A stretch of DNA of 25,355 bases from JAGMDK01 sp023128695 (GTDB taxonomy: Bacteria; Planctomycetota; Phycisphaerae; UBA1845; Fen-1342): NCBI GenBank assembly GCA_030628805.1, contig DAOVQG010000025.1:1-25355 (forward strand), in the 5' to 3' direction. Made by a program: the position numbers and the translations under genes. This document shows positions 8,014 to 15,393 of this stretch, one piece after another. The number at the start of each line of letters is the position of its first letter. Position 1 is the first letter of the stretch. The notes beneath the pieces were generated by a model. It searched no databases. It worked only from the letters and a program-made list of their open reading frames with translations, and had not been told where the DNA came from.

Positions 8014-8103
8014 GGGCGTCAGGAAAGTGGGTAAACCGGTGGGGCGGCCCTCCGCGGCCGCCAGCGGACCGTACTGGCGGGCACGGAGGCCCGCCCCACC
8101 CAC
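8014..8103. repeat. 90-bp palindromic dispersed repeat, copy 1
   Basis: Ungapped match to 21256-21345 at 85 of 90 positions. It contains an extended stem: GTGGGGCGGCCCTCCG on the left and CGGAGGCCCGCCCCAC on the right, around a GCGGCCGCCAGCGG core. It lies between a transposase stump and the toxin-antitoxin remnants. It has no coding potential. Confidence 0.95.
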
Positions 8104-8157
8104 ACGGAGGCCCGCCACCGCGTGGACTTCGGGGCCAATGCGTTTTCTCCCTCTGGG

Positions 8158-8186
8158 TTGATTAGCAGCGTTTTGCCAGTTAGGAT
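8158..8186 (+). promoter_or_regulatory. Sigma70-like promoter of the toxin-antitoxin remnants
   Basis: TTGATT at 8158-8163, a 17-base spacer and TAGGAT at 8181-8186 form a plausible -35/-10 pair. Transcription would start near 8193, almost on the ATG at 8195, so the first message would be nearly leaderless, or would use ATG 8204 with AAGGA at 8191. Confidence 0.4.
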
Positions 8187-8194
8187 CTGTAAGG

Positions 8195-8511
8195 ATGGAT
8201 GTAATGCTCCGGATCAAGCGGCGGTGGTGCGGGGATGGATACGGTTCACCGAAAAGGCTCGCGAGGAAATGGAGGCCGACGGATTGGCGGCGGGCGAGGT
8301 GGTCGAATCGATCGTCAACGCCCAGGCCATCGCGAAGACTCTTCGGTCGCGCAGCCGCGCCAAGCGCTATCCAGGTGAGTAACTCTATGTCATCAAGAGC
8401 TTCAGCTACGACGGGACGCTCATCTACACGAAGGGGGCCATCATCCGCCAGGCGGAACACGAAGTCTTCTACGTCTTCGTCTCCGCGAAGATCGCCACGC
8501 TCGGTGGGTAA
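8195..8511 (+). pseudogene. DUF4258-type toxin, broken twice
   Basis: The text of a DUF4258 protein (a small toxin-like family) is spread over two frames. It begins MDVMLRIK at 8195, shifts frame near 8215-8223, and continues VVRGWIRFTEKAREEMEADG, then VVESIVNAQAIAKTLRSRSR up to RYPGE. There TAA (8380-8382) interrupts the frame, after which the same frame resumes LYVIKSFSYDGTLIYTKGAI and EHEVFYVFVSAKIATLGG to a natural stop at 8509-8511. The full-length protein would be about 105 residues, normal for the family. One frameshift plus one nonsense codon make a working protein unlikely. It overlaps the GTG of the downstream zinc-finger gene, the usual toxin-antitoxin operon order for this pair. 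Confidence 0.8.
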
Positions 8512-8698
8512 ACATCCTGGGCTGAAGGTTTGCGTCTCGTGTGGGTCACAACGCATCCAATCCCAAAGAGTGTCGGTTCGCCTGCGGGACGGACGGAAGA
8601 TGACCGGCGTCAAAGCCGATGTGTGTGCCGCGTGCGGCGAGCGTTACTTCGACCTGGAAGCGATGCGACAGCTCGAAGCCGAGCGCACTGACGATTGA
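8504..8698 (+). CDS. YgiT-type zinc finger antitoxin-like protein
   Basis: 64 residues. Two CxxC pairs (CVSC near residue 10 and CAAC near residue 47) frame a short beta region (RVSVRLRDGRKMTGVKADVC), followed by GERYFDLEAMRQLEAE. This is the YgiT/MqsA-N-type zinc-binding domain found in antitoxins that pair with DUF4258 or MqsR-like toxins; a separate DNA-binding HTH is absent, as in many short members. Start: GTG 8504, overlapping the last codons and stop of the toxin frame, suggesting translational coupling; no ATG is available before the first CxxC. The gene is intact although its partner is broken. In the cell it would bind and neutralise a toxin, but here the cognate toxin is missing. 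Confidence 0.75.
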   Translation: MGKHPGLKVCVSCGSQRIQSQRVSVRLRDGRKMTGVKADVCAACGERYFDLEAMRQLEAERTDD

Positions 8699-8706
8699 GG
8701 TATTCT

Positions 8707-8913
8707 ATGCGTGCGGTCGTATTACATCGGGGCGAAGACGGTTACTGGGTCGTCGAGTGCCCGTCGCTGCCTGGCTGCATCAGTCAGGGCCAGACGAAGG
8801 CGGACGCCATCGCGAATATCAAGGAGGCGATCGAGGGCTGGATCGAGACGGCCAAAGCCCACGGTCAGCCCGTCGCAGACGATGACTTCGAGACCCAGGT
8901 AGTTTGCGTGTGA
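8707..8913 (+). CDS. hicB: HicB-family antitoxin
   Basis: 68 residues with the full small HicB fold: MRAVVLHRGEDGYWVVECPS, then LPGCISQGQTKADAIANIKE and AIEGWIETAKAHGQPV. The pattern YWVVECPSLPGCISQG is the family hallmark. HicB proteins of this short type neutralise the HicA mRNA interferase and lack a C-terminal HTH. ATG at 8707 has GAGG 8 bases upstream; it follows the zinc-finger gene by 8 bases and overlaps the hicA stump by GTGA. That makes four genes, or remnants, of two toxin-antitoxin pairs in one transcript. The gene is complete and seems functional in itself. Confidence 0.92.
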   Translation: MRAVVLHRGEDGYWVVECPSLPGCISQGQTKADAIANIKEAIEGWIETAKAHGQPVADDDFETQVVCV

Positions 8914-9017
8914 GCAAGCTGCCGATCATCTCCGGGCGCGGCTATTGTGACGCAGCCCAGGGCGACACAGTGTCGCCGGGCCGGAAAACCGAGTTTTCAG
9001 ACGTTCGGTTGTGGTAA
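8910..9017 (+). pseudogene. hicA: HicA toxin, truncated after about 11 residues
   Basis: GTG at 8910 overlaps the hicB stop by 4 bases, exactly as in intact hicBA pairs, and the frame begins VSKLPIISGRG, the usual HicA start (SKLPVISGRE). After that the sequence diverges (YCDAAQGDTVSPG...) and stops after 35 codons. HicA is normally 60-80 residues and its catalytic histidine (GSH motif) lies in the missing part. The divergence coincides with a 17-bp palindrome. The toxin should be inactive. Confidence 0.8.
8961..8977. repeat. 17-bp perfect palindrome at the hicA break
   Basis: GGCGACAC-A-GTGTCGCC, perfect 8-base arms around one base. It sits where HicA similarity ends and could mark an insertion of noncoding repeat DNA. 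Confidence 0.7.
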
Positions 9018-9174
9018 AATGGGCAATTTGGATAAGCTGTGCGGCATTATGAGCCCTGGAAAAACCGTTTCCAAGCTGAGATCGACTCCCGCGCCTGGCT
9101 TGATGTTGGCGCCCGCACTCGAGCAGGGGTTCGGTACCGCCCTTCACCGAGGTCCGGACCCGACCTCACCGAGA

Positions 9175-9315
9175 CGCGAACGCTATCTCACTGAGGAGCG
9201 GATCGTATCTCGACGAGACGGCGGCAAGACCGCCCACTACTTGCTCCGCTGGGTCGCCACGACCGGCGAGAAGGGGCGTAGAGCGAAACCGCCAGCGCGG
9301 CGATCGGGACGTAAT
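9175..9315 (+). pseudogene. C-terminal fragment of an unknown planctomycete protein
   Basis: One frame reads ERIVSRRDGGKTAHYLLRWV then ATTGEKG, and after a one-base shift another reads SETASAAIGT followed by a stop at 9313-9315. Joined, this resembles the recurrent planctomycete C-terminal text KTAHYLLRWV.TTGEKGPWSETASATIG. The frame change and a TAG at the shift mark it as a decayed 3' end. The stretch 9018-9174 before it carries nothing I can recognise. Confidence 0.4.
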
Positions 9316-9359
9316 TGAATGGTGGGCGGTGCCCATCCTACGGAACTAGGTGTCCGGCG

Positions 9360-10313
9360 ATGTCTTCCGGCTTGGCCATAGCTGCCGAAATCAACACCAC
9401 CGGTGGCAAGCACGCGATTCTTGTTCGCGGCCTGACCCGCAGGTTTGGAAAAGTACAGGCGCTTCATGGACTCGACCTGACGATCTCGCCCGGCTCGATC
9501 ACCGGATTCGTCGGCAACAACGGCGCCGGGAAAACCACCGCAATGCACACACTTATGGGGTTCCTGCCACCCAACGAAGGAACCGTCTCGATTTTTGGTC
9601 TCGATCCTCGCCGAGACGCGCGGGAGATCCGCAAGCGCGTGGGTTTCTTCCCAGAGCGCGATCAGCCTTATGACTGGATACGCCTGAAAAACCTCTTTGA
9701 CGTGGGCGCCGCGACGTATGCCGATTGGGATCGAAGCCTATGCGAGGCGTTGTGCCGACAGTTTGACCTTGATCTCAACCGCCGAATCAAGCAGCTGTCC
9801 AGGGGGATGGTGGCGAAGGCGAAGCTGATCTTTGCTTTCGCGCATCACCCGGAGTGTCTGCTTCTTGACGAGCCAACCACTGGCTTGGACCCCAGCTCGC
9901 GCCACGATGTCTTAAGGATGATCCAGGAACTAATGCGGACACGTTCTGTGACGACTCTCTTTTCGTCGCACAATCTGGATGACGTGGCTGGGATTGCCAC
10001 TGATTTGATCGTAATACACGAAGGAAAGGCGGTGTTTTCCGGTGACATGCATAACATTCAGAGCAATCTGGCGCTCGTTGAAGTAGCTGGTTGGACCGGC
10101 GATGTCCCGCACACGCTTTCACCGCACCTGGTCAAGAGCGCGCGGCAGCCGCATGCGTCGCTGTGGTTGTTGCGGGATCGCGGCTCTCAAGCCCTTGCAG
10201 AGTTCAGGCAAATGCACGATTCCAAGCAAGTAACAGTGAAGGCGCCTTCGCTTGTGGAGTTGTTTCTTTTCCTAACATCTGGTGCCCTGGAACCGCAAGC
10301 ACAGGACGATTAG
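9360..10313 (+). CDS. ABC transporter ATP-binding protein (YtrB/BcrA-like)
   Basis: 317 residues. Walker A GNNGAGKTT (52-60), signature LSRGM (146-150, a variant of LSGGQ typical of this subfamily), Walker B LLLDE (167-171), D-loop GLD and switch histidine SSH (202-204). The Q-loop position has FFPERD. The text ADWDRSLCEALCRQFDLDLN before the signature is characteristic of YtrB/BcrA-type ATPases that partner ABC-2 permeases. A ~100-residue C-terminal extension ends in LVELFLFLTSG, as in drug or lipid exporters of this type. Start: ATG 9360 with AGGTG about 9 bases upstream; the open frame before it lies on the preceding remnant. The stop is followed 5 bases later by the permease ATG, so the two are one operon. 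It hydrolyses ATP to drive the next gene's product. The substrate is unknown. Confidence 0.93.
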   Translation: MSSGLAIAAEINTTGGKHAILVRGLTRRFGKVQALHGLDLTISPGSITGFVGNNGAGKTTAMHTLMGFLPPNEGTVSIFGLDPRRDAREIRKRVGFFPERDQPYDWIRLKNLFDVGAATYADWDRSLCEALCRQFDLDLNRRIKQLSRGMVAKAKLIFAFAHHPECLLLDEPTTGLDPSSRHDVLRMIQELMRTRSVTTLFSSHNLDDVAGIATDLIVIHEGKAVFSGDMHNIQSNLALVEVAGWTGDVPHTLSPHLVKSARQPHASLWLLRDRGSQALAEFRQMHDSKQVTVKAPSLVELFLFLTSGALEPQAQDD

Positions 10314-10318
10314 GACGC

Positions 10319-12394
10319 ATGATTCATCCTGCCATCCTTACAGAGTACCACCGCACGAAGTGGCAAATGCTATGCCTCGTCCTGCTGCTGTTTCTGGTCT
10401 TGTTGGGATTGCGTGCGCTGTTTGGCACGGGGTTCACCCTTCCCTTTGTATTTGTCCTTATACCGATCGTATGTGGGAGCATCAGCCTGGACAGCTTCGC
10501 TGACGACTTCTTGAAAGGTCATATCAGGTTCCTTTATGCTATGCCGGTCAGCCGCTTTGGCGTATGGGTTGTCAAATGCCTATTCGGCATCGTGACTATG
10601 TGTCTGTGCTCCCTCAGTATGTACATTGCGCTGTTCACGTTCCCTGACGAAGACGTGCTCACAGCACTCAACATTCTCCAGCTTCTGTTTCCGGACGTGA
10701 ACTTGCCACCTCTGGGCGTGGTGTGGATAACCCTGGCGCTGTACGGCTACGCTGTAGGTTTCTTCTCAGTAATGATGTGTGTGTCGCTGGGGAGCGCCGC
10801 TTTCCTCCAGATCAATCTCTTGTGCACCATACCGGCAAGCGTGTTCTACCTGGTATATCGCCTGACCGGCACCATTCCATCTCCGAGTGGTGTGGTTCTC
10901 ACGCTCACGATCGCCGCGCTGAGCCTTATGCTCGGTTCATTGGTGCTGTTCGCGGCGCGCAATCCGTACCTTGAGCGTAGGCTATTACGCTGGGGAATGG
11001 GGGCAGGCTTCATCGGAGTCACGACGGCGGTTCTGTGCGGGGCCAGTGCGGTGGAGGTGGCATGGCCTCAAGCGGCACCCGCGGGAAGACTTGACCAAGT
11101 CATCACAGCACACGCTTCGCTCGACGGACGGAGCCTGGCCGTTGTCACCCGGGGAACGTACATGGAAACGCACGGATACATCCTGACCGCAGACGGGACG
11201 GTCGAAATCGACCTTGGGCCGGGCGTTAGCCTACTCGAAGACCCCGCACTCACGTGGCGCCCAACGGCACGTGATCCGGCGGTTCTATACGTTGAAGCGG
11301 CATCTCCATTGCGAGAAGCACTACACAACGCGCTGGGCGGACCCGCATCACAACTGGTGGTTCGGAGCCTTTACACAGGGCAAACTACGCGAGTACCCTG
11401 TCTCGGGCACGGAGGCTTAGACTTCCAATACAGGAGATGGCTGGATGGAGGTCAACGCCTCCTAGGACTTCGGAAAGAGGATGCGAGCGGTCGGGGCTGG
11501 TCAATGTGCGCCCTTATGCAGGATGTGGCAACAGGTAAGGTGACTGAGACGCTGCTTGCCGACGGAGGCGCTATTGCGGCCGAGGCCCTGGACGATAACC
11601 GGATCTTCCTGGTTAGGATAGGGAACACAGTCGCAATCGTCGATCTACACAGCGGAACGACCGATGAATACAACCTGCCGAAAGGCGCAAGAGTCTCACT
11701 GTCATTCGTGCCAGGCGCGAGGTCTCGGCCACCAATGCTGGAAGGCGACTCGCTTGTCCTGGTGCGTCGCACTATCAAGAAGGATGGCGTGGGGTTCGAC
11801 ATCATAATGTACAACCTCATTACGGGCGCAATAGAGGTGCTGGTGGATCGTCGCGATCTCCCGCAGTTTACCCTTGAGCAGGCCGCAGAGAACAAGGCAC
11901 CGTTCCACGTTGGTTCCTATTTGTCACCTTCGGGGAGATGGCTGGTCTATTGGGTTGAAGAGCCTCACGCCACACAGGGATGGATGGCAACGAGGATGCA
12001 CCTATTACGCCTGTCCGACCGTACTACTTTCGACCTGGAACCCCCGCGGACGAGGTGGAACGAGTTGGTGTTCTCACGTGAGGAAAGCAGGCTGCTTATT
12101 GTCCAGCGGGAGGATATGCTTTTCATGGCCGCCCTGGACGAGGTGCCGTCAAGAAAGCAAAGGTATTTGTCAACTGCTGACGCCCATCTGCAGGTATATG
12201 ACCTCGGTTCTGATGGTCCACACGAGATCTTCGTCTCGGTTGCATATGACTACGATTTCGCGTTTCAGTGGCTGAACGAAAACAAGATAGTCTATCTGCA
12301 TCCGCTTGGTCGCGACTCGCAGGGACACTGGTCAGAGATATGGACAATCGATCTTGCGGCCGGGACCCAACAGTGCGTAGAGTGCGCCCCTTGA
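10319..12394 (+). CDS. ABC-2-type permease with large C-terminal propeller-like domain
   Basis: 691 residues. Start ATG 10319, five bases after the ATPase stop; AGGA lies close upstream and coupling to the upstream gene is likely. Residues 1-250 hold about seven hydrophobic segments (roughly 16-33, 41-56, 82-107, 132-158, 163-181, 191-212, 226-246), the layout of an ABC-2 permease. Residues 250-691 are soluble and beta-rich with propeller-type phrases: ASLDGRSLAVVTRG, LSPSGRWLVYWVEE and FSREESRLLIVQREDMLFM, as in PD40/TolB or WD-like blades, perhaps six or seven of them. Usual permeases of this class are 230-350 residues, so the added domain is the odd part. I infer a membrane exporter subunit with a sensor or docking domain; which side of the membrane it faces depends on the exact number of segments. 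Confidence 0.85.
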   Translation: MIHPAILTEYHRTKWQMLCLVLLLFLVLLGLRALFGTGFTLPFVFVLIPIVCGSISLDSFADDFLKGHIRFLYAMPVSRFGVWVVKCLFGIVTMCLCSLSMYIALFTFPDEDVLTALNILQLLFPDVNLPPLGVVWITLALYGYAVGFFSVMMCVSLGSAAFLQINLLCTIPASVFYLVYRLTGTIPSPSGVVLTLTIAALSLMLGSLVLFAARNPYLERRLLRWGMGAGFIGVTTAVLCGASAVEVAWPQAAPAGRLDQVITAHASLDGRSLAVVTRGTYMETHGYILTADGTVEIDLGPGVSLLEDPALTWRPTARDPAVLYVEAASPLREALHNALGGPASQLVVRSLYTGQTTRVPCLGHGGLDFQYRRWLDGGQRLLGLRKEDASGRGWSMCALMQDVATGKVTETLLADGGAIAAEALDDNRIFLVRIGNTVAIVDLHSGTTDEYNLPKGARVSLSFVPGARSRPPMLEGDSLVLVRRTIKKDGVGFDIIMYNLITGAIEVLVDRRDLPQFTLEQAAENKAPFHVGSYLSPSGRWLVYWVEEPHATQGWMATRMHLLRLSDRTTFDLEPPRTRWNELVFSREESRLLIVQREDMLFMAALDEVPSRKQRYLSTADAHLQVYDLGSDGPHEIFVSVAYDYDFAFQWLNENKIVYLHPLGRDSQGHWSEIWTIDLAAGTQQCVECAP

Positions 12395-12568
12395 CGCACC
12401 ATTCAAATGTGGGCCGGGGATTGGCGCGTCCGGGACCCACCCTACAACTCGCTGTCCGAGGCGACGAGAAGAACCATCCCCGTGGCGCCACGGATCTGGA
12501 TTCGCCGTGACGATGAACGCGACAAACGTCACGCTGTCAAGCAGGGTCAACTCCATTACAAAATCGCC
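12395..12568. other. Convergent intergenic between ABC operon and galK
   Basis: A short weak hairpin (GTGCG 12377-12381 with CGCAC 12394-12398) overlaps the permease stop and may help termination. The remainder has no recognisable content. Confidence 0.3.
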
Positions 12569-13759
12569 TCAACGCAGTCGCTCTCCCCGCGCTCCGTCGG
12601 AGGCATGGCAAACGTAGATCTCGGGCGGAGGATCGTCGGGTCTCGGTTCGCGGCTACGGCGCATGCCGCCAAGAAAAGCCTCTACGGCATCGAGCTCCAC
12701 GAGATTCACGGTGCAACCGCCCCAACCGGCGCCACAGAGCCGTCCGCCGAGGTAGCCCGACTGGTGGGCGGCCGCCTCACACAACCGGTCCAGCGCTGCA
12801 CAACTGTTCTCAAAACGCGTGCGCGAGCTCTTGTGCGATTCGATCATCAGCGCTCCGAGACGGTGGACCTCGCCGGCGCGCAGGTGGTCGCGAGCGGCGA
12901 TCACGCGCTCGTGTTCGCCAATGACGTGCCAGGCGCGCGACAGCAGCGGCTCCGGAACATCGTGCCCAACATTCCGCAAATCGGCGGACGACACGTCACA
13001 GAGCCCGGAAAGCTCCCGGCCCAACAGGCGGCTGAATTGTTGCCTGGCCGCTTCGCATTCCCGACGCCGGACGTTGTAGGGCGCGTCTCGTCTGAGTTGC
13101 CGCCGCACGCGCGAGTCACAGATGACGATCGCCGGCGGGCGTGGTCCCAATGAAAACACTTCATAGTGACACGAAGCACAATCGAGGAAGATGACACCGT
13201 CGGAGCGGCCGTGGAGCGATGAGAACTGATCGAGCAACCCGCACCGCACGCCGGCGAATTCGTGTTCCCCGCGTTGCAGGAGCGCGGCCAGCTCCGGCGT
13301 TTCAATCAGATGAGGGTAAAGCTGCAACACGAGCATGGCCACCGCGGCCTCAAGGGCGGCGGAACTGCCCAGGCCGGCCCCGACGGGCACATCGCTGGCC
13401 ACGACGAACTCCACGCCACCCACAGGGACGCCAGCCCACCGTAGCGCGGCGAACACGGATTTCACGTAGTCGCCCCAGTTCCCGCCGGGCTCCGGCGACA
13501 ATTCATCGAGGCGGAACTCGGCCGGCGTGTCGAAGTTCAAAGACTGGGCCCGCACAGCATTCTCATCGATAGACCGACCCACGGCGACCACGTGGCGATC
13601 GATCGCGGCCGTCAGCACGCAACCTCCGTTATAGTCCGTGTGATTGCCGAGGATTTCGACGCGGCCCGGTGCAATGCCACAAGCAGCGGGCGGACCGCCG
13701 AACCGGGGCGAAAACACACGAGCTGCGCGTTCAATGAGAGCATCTGGTGGTCTCCGCAT
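12569..13759 (-). CDS. galK: Galactokinase
   Basis: 396 residues, usual length for galactokinase (EC 2.7.1.6, galactose + ATP to galactose 1-phosphate, cytosolic, Leloir pathway). The galactokinase signature is PGRVEILGNHTDYNGG (31-46; the common form has GEHTDYN), the GHMP ATP-binding loop is VPVGAGLGSSAALE (125-137), the catalytic aspartate is in GLLDQFSSLHG (D177), YNVRRREC is at about 227-234 and the third GHMP motif is CGAGWGG (341-347). The arginine that pairs with the catalytic aspartate is R33. Start: ATG 13759, the first residue of the recognisable protein; no strong ribosome binding site is seen. No other gal genes are nearby. Other GHMP sugar kinases are possible, but the HTDYN signature favours galactokinase. 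Confidence 0.93.
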   Translation of the reverse strand: MRRPPDALIERAARVFSPRFGGPPAACGIAPGRVEILGNHTDYNGGCVLTAAIDRHVVAVGRSIDENAVRAQSLNFDTPAEFRLDELSPEPGGNWGDYVKSVFAALRWAGVPVGGVEFVVASDVPVGAGLGSSAALEAAVAMLVLQLYPHLIETPELAALLQRGEHEFAGVRCGLLDQFSSLHGRSDGVIFLDCASCHYEVFSLGPRPPAIVICDSRVRRQLRRDAPYNVRRRECEAARQQFSRLLGRELSGLCDVSSADLRNVGHDVPEPLLSRAWHVIGEHERVIAARDHLRAGEVHRLGALMIESHKSSRTRFENSCAALDRLCEAAAHQSGYLGGRLCGAGWGGCTVNLVELDAVEAFLGGMRRSREPRPDDPPPEIYVCHASDGARGERLR

Positions 13760-13983
13760 CGTGTCCGGTCCCGCTTCCGCTCGTGATCAGCTTCTCCCGC
13801 AACGTTGTCAACGACGAATGCCGGATGCTACTTGGCAGGACCAGGCCACGCAAGAAACTGCCGCTTCGCGGTGCACCGAACCCCTTCCTTTTCCGGGAGG
13901 CAGAGCGAGGCAGGAAACGCGACCGGCTTGAGCGCCCATCCGTCCTGGCGCCAACAGGCGCGAAACATGCTATAACATCGCCG

Positions 13984-14151
13984 ATGTCCGAGCAGAGATC
14001 GGAGCGATTTCAAGCATTCGTTGACTGGTGCAACAAGTACGTGACGGGTGACAAGAAGGGGCAAGCCCAGATCTTTCTGGACCGCCAGTTCCGGCCGCTA
14101 GACACCGTGGAGCGGTCCCACCTGTTCACCGGTCGGCTGACAACCGTGTAA
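13984..14151 (+). pseudogene. N-terminal stump of a DNA methyltransferase/restriction-like protein
   Basis: 55 codons beginning MSEQRSERFQAFVDWCNKYV then TGDKKGQAQIFLDR. This resembles the start of large type II/ISP-like restriction-methyltransferase proteins (FIDYC...GDEKGEAQVFLDRLFQAFG), which run to about 1000 residues. Similarity ends at QIFLDRQF; the rest (RPLDTVERSHLFTGRL..) is unrelated and the stop lies inside the 3' end of the opposite-strand DUF364 gene, so the two converge and overlap by 26 bases. A TATAAC box at 13971-13976 precedes the ATG but no matching -35 or ribosome binding site is visible. The family call is from memory. Bases 13760-13983 contain nothing else recognisable. 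Confidence 0.45.
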
Positions 14152-14839
14152 TTGGCTTGATGCCGGCGAGCTTCTTGAATCTCTTGACGCCTTGCATGAC
14201 GCTGCTGATGAGCGCGTCCGCATCTGTTACCCGGACGCCGGCCAGGATATCGGCTCCGTGGCGGAAAAGGACATCGTTCATCGGCGTGCTCGGGCCGAGA
14301 ACGATGGCGGCAGCATGGCGGCTGAGTTCAAGAAGACGCGGCAGGGTTTTGTTGATGAGGGCGGTGGCGGTGATCACCACGATGTCGGACTCCGGTATCA
14401 CCTCCTCGCAGGCAGAGGGAGGAAGCTCGCCGGCCTGGGGTTCCATCTCGAGGAAGTAGACTTTTCCGGCAACCTGTGCAATCTGGTCGTTGGAGGGGAA
14501 TCGCCCAATGACCGTGACCGTCTTCCCCGCGGCCAGCCCGAGGATATCCTCAAACACGTTGCCTGGATTTCCTACAGGCTCGATGAGGGAGTTCAGCGCC
14601 GCGACGCCAAGGCTCGCCTCCAGGGGCTCCCAACTCCTGAGGCGCTGAGCCAACTCGAGCGCACTCTTTCCCACGAGATTGCCCGACGACTCAAGCTCGA
14701 CCTTGTTGCCGGTCTTGTAGGTGTGGGCCATGCCGGTGTGTTTGCTCTCCACAATGGTCCAGTGGAGGCCGACGCATACCCGCCTCACGGGCCAATCGAC
14801 CTGGGCGACGCTGTCAAGCAGCTCGTCGGTAAGCTTCAC
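14126..14839 (-). CDS. DUF364/DUF4213-family protein, putative metal chelation
   Basis: 237 residues. Start: GTG 14839, overlapping the upstream FmdE-like stop as GTGA; a longer frame exists but lies inside the upstream gene. The N-terminal ~90 residues match the DUF4213 fold (KLTDELLDSVAQV, then GLHWTIVESKHTGMAHTYKT). The C-terminal part matches DUF364 (GKTVTVIGRFP, PESDIVVITATALINKTLPRLL and the conserved VLGPSTPMNDVLFRHGADIL). Members of this Rossmann-like family are annotated as putative heavy-metal chelation proteins and often sit beside metal or siderophore transporters. Being the last gene of a tightly packed operon with an FmdE-like and a membrane protein fits that theme. The biochemical role is not established. 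Confidence 0.88.
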   Translation of the reverse strand: MKLTDELLDSVAQVDWPVRRVCVGLHWTIVESKHTGMAHTYKTGNKVELESSGNLVGKSALELAQRLRSWEPLEASLGVAALNSLIEPVGNPGNVFEDILGLAAGKTVTVIGRFPSNDQIAQVAGKVYFLEMEPQAGELPPSACEEVIPESDIVVITATALINKTLPRLLELSRHAAAIVLGPSTPMNDVLFRHGADILAGVRVTDADALISSVMQGVKRFKKLAGIKPITRLSADR

Positions 14840-15393
14840 GTGCCATCTTCCATTGTCTCGTAATAGGACCCGTGTGCACAGGACAGGCACAAGGGGCCCT
14901 TATCATCCTGGACTTCCCGGCCGTCGAAGACCTTCTCCCCACAGCGGACGCAGTTCACCGTGCGCTGGGGCTTCCCGGGAAACTCCTCCGGCTTCAGAAA
15001 TACGGCGACCTTCGTCCAGGCCAGCAGCTCGATGTCGGAAACGTGAAGCGTCCGGCGCTTCGCCTCTTTGTCATGCCCGGCGTTCGGGTCAACATTTCGG
15101 ACATTTACGCGGTACGCAGCGCCGCTTTCGGTATTGAGGAAGGTAGCAGCCATCTTGCCGTAATTGATTAGCTTCGCGCTTCGCCGCCCGATCCGCGTAC
15201 CGGTTACGATCTGGATGGCGTCGGCAATGCACCGATCATTCTCGATGAAAATAATCATCTCCTTGAAGCTGCGCGTGCCGATGAGTTCCGTGCCCTTGAG
15301 GGCAAGCCGGACGCCCAATACCTGCCCCAGGCAAAGATGGCCGTGGAACTCGACGCAGCGGTCGAGAAGGTCTTCACGTGTTGGAGTGTCCAC
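14836..15393 (-). CDS. FmdE-family protein with C-terminal zinc ribbon
   Basis: 185 residues. Start GTG 15393 with a perfect AGGAGG six bases upstream; longer starts overlap the preceding gene further. The FmdE domain (formylmethanofuran dehydrogenase subunit E family) shows FHGHLCLGQVLGVRLALKG (16-34), ENDRCIADAIQIVTGTRIG and a KLINYGKMAATF region. The family motif is HGHxCPG; here proline is leucine (H17 G H19 L C21 L G). The last 50 residues carry a zinc ribbon (CVRCGEKVFDG then PLCLSCAHG), as in many FmdE-like proteins. Despite the name, most bacterial members are not in methanogenesis; several are encoded with molybdenum or other metal-cofactor genes. It overlaps the small Cys protein upstream by 20 bases and DUF364 downstream by 4, so co-translation is likely. 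Confidence 0.9.
   Translation of the reverse strand: MDTPTREDLLDRCVEFHGHLCLGQVLGVRLALKGTELIGTRSFKEMIIFIENDRCIADAIQIVTGTRIGRRSAKLINYGKMAATFLNTESGAAYRVNVRNVDPNAGHDKEAKRRTLHVSDIELLAWTKVAVFLKPEEFPGKPQRTVNCVRCGEKVFDGREVQDDKGPLCLSCAHGSYYETMEDGT

Noticed and set aside
13070..13160. Possible frameshift in galK
   Set aside because: The full set of GHMP motifs reads through in one frame at normal length; no lesion is needed.
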